Below, piece by piece: positions 15,768-20,156 of a stretch of 20,156 nucleotides of DNA. The DNA comes from Stephanodiscus triporus. Lineage: Eukaryota; Bacillariophyta; Thalassiosirophyceae; Thalassiosirales; Thalassiosiraceae. The notes beneath the pieces are model-generated. The model saw only the letters and a program-made list of their open reading frames with translations, searched no databases and had not been told where the DNA came from. Positions within the stretch are counted from its first letter, which is position 1. Each line of letters starts with the position of its first letter. Location of the stretch: positions 1 through 20,156 of the forward strand of contig JALLAZ010000385.1 of assembly GCA_036939755.1 (NCBI GenBank), read 5' to 3'. The position numbers and the translations under genes were made by a program.

Positions 15768-16862
15768 ATGGCCCCGTCTTCCTCCTCGGCGAACATCCCC
15801 CCGGCATCCCGTCCTCGCGGCGGCGAGCAGCTGCGAGCGGCGGCGACCCTCCTCCTGCTCTGCCTCCTTCTCCCCTCGTCGTCGGTGCTGTCGGGCGGCG
15901 GCGTGGCGACCGCCCTCCTCTCGCCCCTCGTCGTCCCTCCTCTGTCACGTTGCGGCCTCGTCCACCGCGATTGTCGTCGCGGTCGCGGCAGTGCGCCGAT
16001 GGGTGCACGAACGACCGGGACGGTCTTCGTCGTGACGCGCGACGACGATCGTCGTCGTTCGAGGAGGACGATGACGATGGACCGACGGGGCGGGGGAGGG
16101 GGTGGGATGATTCGCGTCGGACGTCGGGGGGATGACCGTGCGCTCCCGGCGCGGGTTGACGACGACGACGACGACGACGACGACGAACGCGGCGATGGCG
16201 GTCCCGCCCGTCCACTATTATTTCCATCCGTCCTTCGGAGGTTCGTCGATCCGGTAATCGACGATCCCGGACTGCCGCTAATCGACGCCCTCGTGGCGCA
16301 GGTCGTCGGGCCGACCCTGCAGGTATACTGGCTAGCGATCAGCTCGGGACCGAGCCCCACGTGGCTGGTCCCGGCATCGGCCGGCGCACATCCGCCGAGG
16401 GGATCGCTGTTGGCCCCGACCCTGATACACGGCGCGGGATTGGCCGTGTGCTGGGGCCTCGGGGCGCTCGCGGCGAGGATGTACGAGAGGGAGGCGTATA
16501 CGATCGTCGTCGGCGGCGACGTGGGGACGACGACGACGGCGGCGGACGAAGACGACGACGACGTCGGACCCAAGGCGGCGGCGGCGATGATGGCGGGATA
16601 CGCCCCGATCCTCGTCGGCCTCGCGAGGGCGGGCGCGTTCGCCGTGGGCGCTTTGGTGTTGGCGACGCAAGTCGACCTCCTACTGGAATATCGCGGTCGG
16701 TACGTGATGTTGGGAGAGTCGGACGAGACCGACTTCCGCCTACTCGTCGCGTACGTCGAGGTGATCAACGACGTCTCCTGGGAGGCGTTGGCCATTTCGT
16801 CGTGGAGGATCCTGCACGCCAAATTCATGTCGGATCCCGAATATCGAGGGAGGCGGTTTTAG
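15768..16862 (+). CDS. Predicted membrane protein with possible plastid presequence, function unknown
   Basis: The chosen start is ATG 15768 (MAPSSSSANIPPASRP), giving 364 residues; an in-frame ATG at 15693 would add 25. A hydrophobic segment near residues 24-37 (RAAATLLLLCLLLPSSS) looks like a signal peptide. It is followed by GGVATALLSP, which loosely resembles the diatom plastid cleavage motif (AxA then F/L), and an Arg/Ser/Thr-rich acid-poor stretch as in transit peptides. After an Asp-rich run (coded by GAC repeats near 16157-16185) the mature part has about three hydrophobic segments: LIDALVAQVVGPTLQVYWLA, LAPTLIHGAGLAVCWGLGAL and MMAGYAPILVGLARAGAFAV. The charged C-terminus (DFRLLVAYVEVINDVSWEAL, SDPEYRGRRF) is non-repetitive. 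I do not recognise the family; a thylakoid or plastid-envelope protein is a guess from the presequence. It lies head-to-head with the FG-GAP gene across the retrotransposon. Confidence 0.6.
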   Translation: MAPSSSSANIPPASRPRGGEQLRAAATLLLLCLLLPSSSVLSGGGVATALLSPLVVPPLSRCGLVHRDCRRGRGSAPMGARTTGTVFVVTRDDDRRRSRRTMTMDRRGGGGGGMIRVGRRGDDRALPARVDDDDDDDDDERGDGGPARPLLFPSVLRRFVDPVIDDPGLPLIDALVAQVVGPTLQVYWLAISSGPSPTWLVPASAGAHPPRGSLLAPTLIHGAGLAVCWGLGALAARMYEREAYTIVVGGDVGTTTTAADEDDDDVGPKAAAAMMAGYAPILVGLARAGAFAVGALVLATQVDLLLEYRGRYVMLGESDETDFRLLVAYVEVINDVSWEALAISSWRILHAKFMSDPEYRGRRF

Positions 16863-17363
16863 GTGGAATGGGGTGGGGGGCTTTTTCTCCCGTTCCCTCT
16901 TGTCTTCGCGTCGGATCGCGTCGAGACGTGCCCCGTGCGCTCATTTTCGTGACCTTTCGCGGTAAAGTTGTGCCGTTGAAGAGGACAAGGAAGACGAGTG
17001 GAATGTTTCGTTGTTGCAATTTACGGTTCTGCCCTAAGGTCTCGGGGATCGCGGCTACGTCATATGAGCAGCGTCGGGTCTGATCATGCGAGGATGCTCG
17101 AACCACATGGGCACAGTCGAGGCCGTCGCCCAGTCTTTTGGGCACAGTCGAGGCCATCGCCCATTCCTTGCACGACAAATGTTCAAAAGTGCGATGAGGA
17201 GAGTGTTTTCCCAAATTTCGTCCTCCACTTGAGAGTAGAGTACTATCTAAAACATTTATTTGTCCTAGAGTACAAATAAGCAACTTTTCTTGTCTATAGG
17301 GCAATAGTATAGTGCAGCCCCGGCAAAATTTTCTATGGTACTAACCCCCCGCCTCCAAGAAGC
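16863..17363. other. Convergent intergenic region
   Basis: 501 bp lie between the stops of two converging genes. A minus-strand open frame (16825-17304) runs through it but has no recognisable domain and crosses the tandem repeat at 17108, so I do not call it a gene. The right part (from about 17240) is AT-rich and should contain the 3' UTR of the MORN gene. Confidence 0.5.
17108..17169. repeat. Two-copy 31-bp tandem repeat
   Basis: TGGGCACAGTCGAGGCC followed by R-TCGCCCA occurs at 17108 and again at 17139, differing mainly at one purine and in the last few bases. Each copy starts with TGGGC and carries GCCCA, so it can form a small dyad. Confidence 0.75.
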
Positions 17364-19892
17364 CTATCCCGATGAAAAAAGTGATGGCAATGATCCCTCA
17401 TAACTCCTCCCAGAATCATCGGCATTGTCGCTGTTACTATCATCTTCTTCACTGTAAATAAACTCGCCATCCCGCCACATTCCCTCAACAACCATACCGT
17501 AATCATATCTCATACTCCCCATGCCATCAGGATTCTTCATATGATTGACCTCACCGGTATACACCCCATCATCTCCATTGAGATCCGTCCATGACATTCC
17601 GCAGACAACAGTAGGCTGCTGTTGCTGCTGAGGCAAATCAGGCAAGGGCGATCGGGGCCCGCTAGAATTATGTCTCAACGCGGATGAATCAGCATATGTG
17701 TAATTGATAGACTTTCCATCCTCATTTAGAGTTGAGAGGTTTGATGGTTTGCCCTGCTGAAACGTCCGTGGCGTTATGTGATGTTGACGACGCGATGTCG
17801 TGCCCCCGACAAGCATTATTGGCTCCTCCTCCCGAGCGTCGCCGGGGACAGTCACGCCATTGCGCCACCCGCTTTCATATATCACGACCCCGTTCGCGTA
17901 ATTCATCGTGCCAATACCGTGCGGCGCGCCAGTGGACGAGTCGACTTGTCCCGTGTACCATCCGCGTTCCCCATTTGTGTCCGTGTATGGCATGCGTGTT
18001 ACGCGGGCGATCGCGCCGCCACGACCGCTATTGGCACTGCCGTTGCCATCTTTGTAATTTCGTTGATTATGAAATCTTCCTCCTGCGGAGGTGTAAGTCG
18101 ACATAGTAATCGTAGACGCCGTGCCAATGGATCGGGTATCATCGTATTTGTCTGATCCTTCTTTTCTATCATGTCCGACCGACCTAGATGAGACTAGACT
18201 TAATTGCGAGATGGGAGGATTTTTCATCTGCTCCATTTCCTCCTCCTCCTCCTCCTTCTTCTTGTGACTTGATGCTTTGCTGGTGCTGCTCCAGCTGCTC
18301 AAACCGCCCAGACTCCGCCCATCCCCCTTCGACGATGACTTACTCTTCCTTGAGGAATTACTACTGGTAGTCTTTTTGCTACCTAGCTGTTGAATGCGCC
18401 TTATCTCATCCAAACAACATTCTGGACATTGGCTCAGCAGCACCTGCCACCCTCCACGCAGCATTTTCTTTTTACGCAGGCGTACGGTTGCAGGATGACG
18501 ACGGCACCATCCCCGCTCGTCGTAGTCAAACGTGTTGATGACGTTCCCATCATCGTCCTTCGTTATATTCTCGGTGGTTTTCTCTTCTTTGTCGACAACA
18601 ATGGCATCATGGGATAATGAACACGACGATGACGATGATGACCTCGGCTTCTGAATGGTATTGGATGATTTTTTTGACGCTGTCGTCGATCGCTGTTGTG
18701 TGTCTTCGCTTACTTCGGAATAGGACCGAGTGTCGTTTGCATCAGATCCTTGGTCTTTTTGCTGATGCCATTGTTGATGCTGTTGTTCTTTGTGTTTATG
18801 TTGTTGGTTCATATGCATGTTGCGGATCACGGAGGACATAGATATCAAGGATACATCATCCTGTTCATACTGAGTCTGTTCACGACGCTGCGGGCCAGTA
18901 TATCCCCCCCTACTGGGCAGATGGGTCCTTGGATGAGCTTGTTGCTGATGACGATGACCGTACATTCGATTAAATTCATGGGCATCTTCAGGATCAGGAC
19001 GTCTAGGAGCGGTCGTACACCCCTGATACGAGGCAGCATCTTCCGCATCCACAACACTGTAGTTGCTTCTCCCATGAGAGATTCCGCTCCTCGGGCCTGT
19101 TGACGACCCATCCGCAGAAGAGTATAGCAGTTCTTGCTGATTTTTCTGGCTATCATTCATTACTCCTCGATTATTGCCTTGCTGGTCGCCGTTGATTTCT
19201 TGTCCGACAAGCTGAAGATGCTTCATCCGATGTAATGGAGATTGCGGCGATGGAGTGCGAGGTCGTGCCCTCGGACGAGGTGGCGTCGTCGATGATGACT
19301 GATGCGAAGTGGCATCGGACCTCTCCGTCCTCAGAGTGGCCACGCCCTCCTCGAAGTCGTCGTCTCCCATTAAGTCGCGCGGAACCGGTGCAGATATCTC
19401 CTCCGTCGTTGAGCCAACGTGGTCTTCAGAATTGTGCCCCCTCCCGGTATAATTTGATTTTGTTTCCTCATCCTCCACGTCGGGCCGCCGTGGCGTTTTG
19501 CGATGTGACGCGTTATGTTTCTTCTTCTTCCCCTTGCCCCCCCCCTCTTTTTTTCCGATGTCGCCGCCGCCGCCGTCGTCGTAGGGTACGATCGCGGCCT
19601 CCTCCGCGCCCCACTGCTGCTGACGGTGGCCTTCCTCCTCCTGGCTCGCCGACGACGTCATGTTGGACGACGGCGACGCGGCACGACGGATTCTGATGGG
19701 CTGACCCGTCGCCGGCATTCCCGAGACGCAGAGCGGACAGGCGGTCAATAATACCCGCCAGTCGCCATTCCTATTGAGATTATGCAGCTGTATCCCCGGG
19801 TGGAGGGTGCATCGCCCGCTTTCGTCGATTTGCCGATGGCCTTGTTGCTGCTGCTGTTGTTGTTGGGGATGCTGCTGTTGCCTGGCTTCCAT
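17364..19892 (-). CDS. MORN-repeat protein with two C-HP/CPxC zinc knuckles and polyQ
   Basis: A single 842-codon frame starts at ATG 19892 (MEARQQQHPQQQ). A first small domain spans residues 27-55: CTLHPGIQL ... GDWRVLLTACPLC. A second copy lies at about 461-495: WCRRHPATVRLRKKKML then GGWQVLLSQCPECC. The spacing C-x2-HP...W-x-VLL-x2-CP-x-C suggests a C-H-C-C zinc site; I recall this module as common in diatom proteins, with no established function. The C-terminus has two MORN-like units, GWYTGQVDSSTGAPHGIGTM (about 643-680) and GVYTGEVNHMKNPDGMGSMR (about 777-811), each ending with a W-R-N/D-G turn. MORN repeats typically contact membranes or cytoskeletal partners. The rest is low-complexity, rich in Ser, Gln, His and charged runs, with many likely phosphosites. 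A scaffold or signalling adaptor is the simplest guess. Confidence 0.75.
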   Translation of the reverse strand: MEARQQQHPQQQQQQQQGHRQIDESGRCTLHPGIQLHNLNRNGDWRVLLTACPLCVSGMPATGQPIRIRRAASPSSNMTSSASQEEEGHRQQQWGAEEAAIVPYDDGGGGDIGKKEGGGKGKKKKHNASHRKTPRRPDVEDEETKSNYTGRGHNSEDHVGSTTEEISAPVPRDLMGDDDFEEGVATLRTERSDATSHQSSSTTPPRPRARPRTPSPQSPLHRMKHLQLVGQEINGDQQGNNRGVMNDSQKNQQELLYSSADGSSTGPRSGISHGRSNYSVVDAEDAASYQGCTTAPRRPDPEDAHEFNRMYGHRHQQQAHPRTHLPSRGGYTGPQRREQTQYEQDDVSLISMSSVIRNMHMNQQHKHKEQQHQQWHQQKDQGSDANDTRSYSEVSEDTQQRSTTASKKSSNTIQKPRSSSSSSCSLSHDAIVVDKEEKTTENITKDDDGNVINTFDYDERGWCRRHPATVRLRKKKMLRGGWQVLLSQCPECCLDEIRRIQQLGSKKTTSSNSSRKSKSSSKGDGRSLGGLSSWSSTSKASSHKKKEEEEEEMEQMKNPPISQLSLVSSRSVGHDRKEGSDKYDDTRSIGTASTITMSTYTSAGGRFHNQRNYKDGNGSANSGRGGAIARVTRMPYTDTNGERGWYTGQVDSSTGAPHGIGTMNYANGVVIYESGWRNGVTVPGDAREEEPIMLVGGTTSRRQHHITPRTFQQGKPSNLSTLNEDGKSINYTYADSSALRHNSSGPRSPLPDLPQQQQQPTVVCGMSWTDLNGDDGVYTGEVNHMKNPDGMGSMRYDYGMVVEGMWRDGEFIYSEEDDSNSDNADDSGRSYEGSLPSLFSSG

Positions 19893-20156
19893 GGCATATT
19901 ATTATTGGCAATTGGCTTCGGCCCCGCGCTCCATGTAAAAATTTTCTGGTGGTCGAATAAGAGGGTTTTTGTTACCATAGGATCGTAGAGATAGCTAAGA
20001 TACTGGAGCGTTCCCAAAACTATTTTGTGTTTGTGTTACGTAAAAATCTCGCTAAACTCGTCACAAAACGCATAAATTCTCGCTAAACCCGTCGCAAATT
20101 TCAAATTTGTGATTTTTGTCGCAAATTTGCGAGTCTTGGTAGACCCCTCGGACCGG
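19893..20156. promoter_or_regulatory. Upstream region of the MORN gene with short repeats
   Basis: No gene is seen. TCTCGCTAAACTCGTCACAA (20047) recurs as TCTCGCTAAACCCGTCGCAA (20078), a 31-bp period. GTCGCAAATTT occurs at 20091 and 20118, and TCGCAAATTTGCGA (20119-20132) is a perfect 14-bp palindrome. These lie 150-240 bp upstream of the start codon, so they may be transcription-factor sites or the tip of a small repetitive element cut off by the window edge. Confidence 0.55.

Noticed and set aside
16825..17304. 159-codon minus-strand ORF between the convergent genes
   Set aside because: No domain, overlaps the end of the plus-strand gene, and crosses a tandem repeat; probably chance.

Overview
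The window looks like nuclear DNA of a diatom, most likely a centric species; this is inferred from gene content. The reasons are: short GT-AG introns (88, 186 and 197 bp), a diatom-type six-cysteine motif next to FG-GAP repeats, the C-x2-HP...W-x-VLL-x2-CP-x-C zinc-knuckle type in a MORN protein, a two-gene DDE_Tnp_4 (PIF/Harbinger-like) transposon with a companion protein of a type I recall from diatoms, and pervasive TCG/CGA and CAG/CAA triplet runs in coding DNA. No rRNA, tRNA or CRISPR array was seen.

Layout, left to right. (1) 1-800: a degenerate array built from GCAGAAC, a CTGCCAGCGCTGGACT unit and palindromic GATCGTACGATC. It runs into the 3' end of a minus-strand gene (753-2246) whose start resembles the HORMA domain of autophagy protein ATG13; the rest of that domain is absent from the window. 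(2) 2386-5721: a DNA transposon with 19-bp terminal inverted repeats. It carries a spliced transposase on the minus strand (D160, D237, E271 all present) and a spliced companion protein on the plus strand. The two are divergent around an AT-rich region of 28-bp tandem repeats. (3) 5946-8162: an unrecognised 738-residue, probably nuclear protein with three copies of a new-looking LAW...LGSPxP...NLW module. (4) 8313-11684 (minus): an FG-GAP/beta-propeller surface or secretory-pathway membrane protein with a diatom Cys motif. It contains an in-frame stop-free intron that mimics a membrane helix. (5) about 12058-15690: a non-LTR retrotransposon with one intact ORF (APE endonuclease + reverse transcriptase) and three zinc-finger motifs between the RT active site and the thumb. 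(6) 15768-16862: a predicted membrane protein with a presequence that may be plastid-targeting. (7) 17364-19892 (minus): a polyQ/MORN protein with two C-HP...CPxC zinc knuckles.

Two general points stand out. First, both mobile elements lie between divergently transcribed host genes: the DNA transposon between the ATG13-like gene and the LGSP-repeat gene, the retrotransposon between the FG-GAP gene and the membrane protein. Removing each element would leave short head-to-head intergenic regions of roughly 360-460 bp. Second, low-complexity triplet repeats keep several frames open on both strands, so many long ORFs here are artefacts. Gene calls rest on domain evidence and splice logic rather than ORF length.
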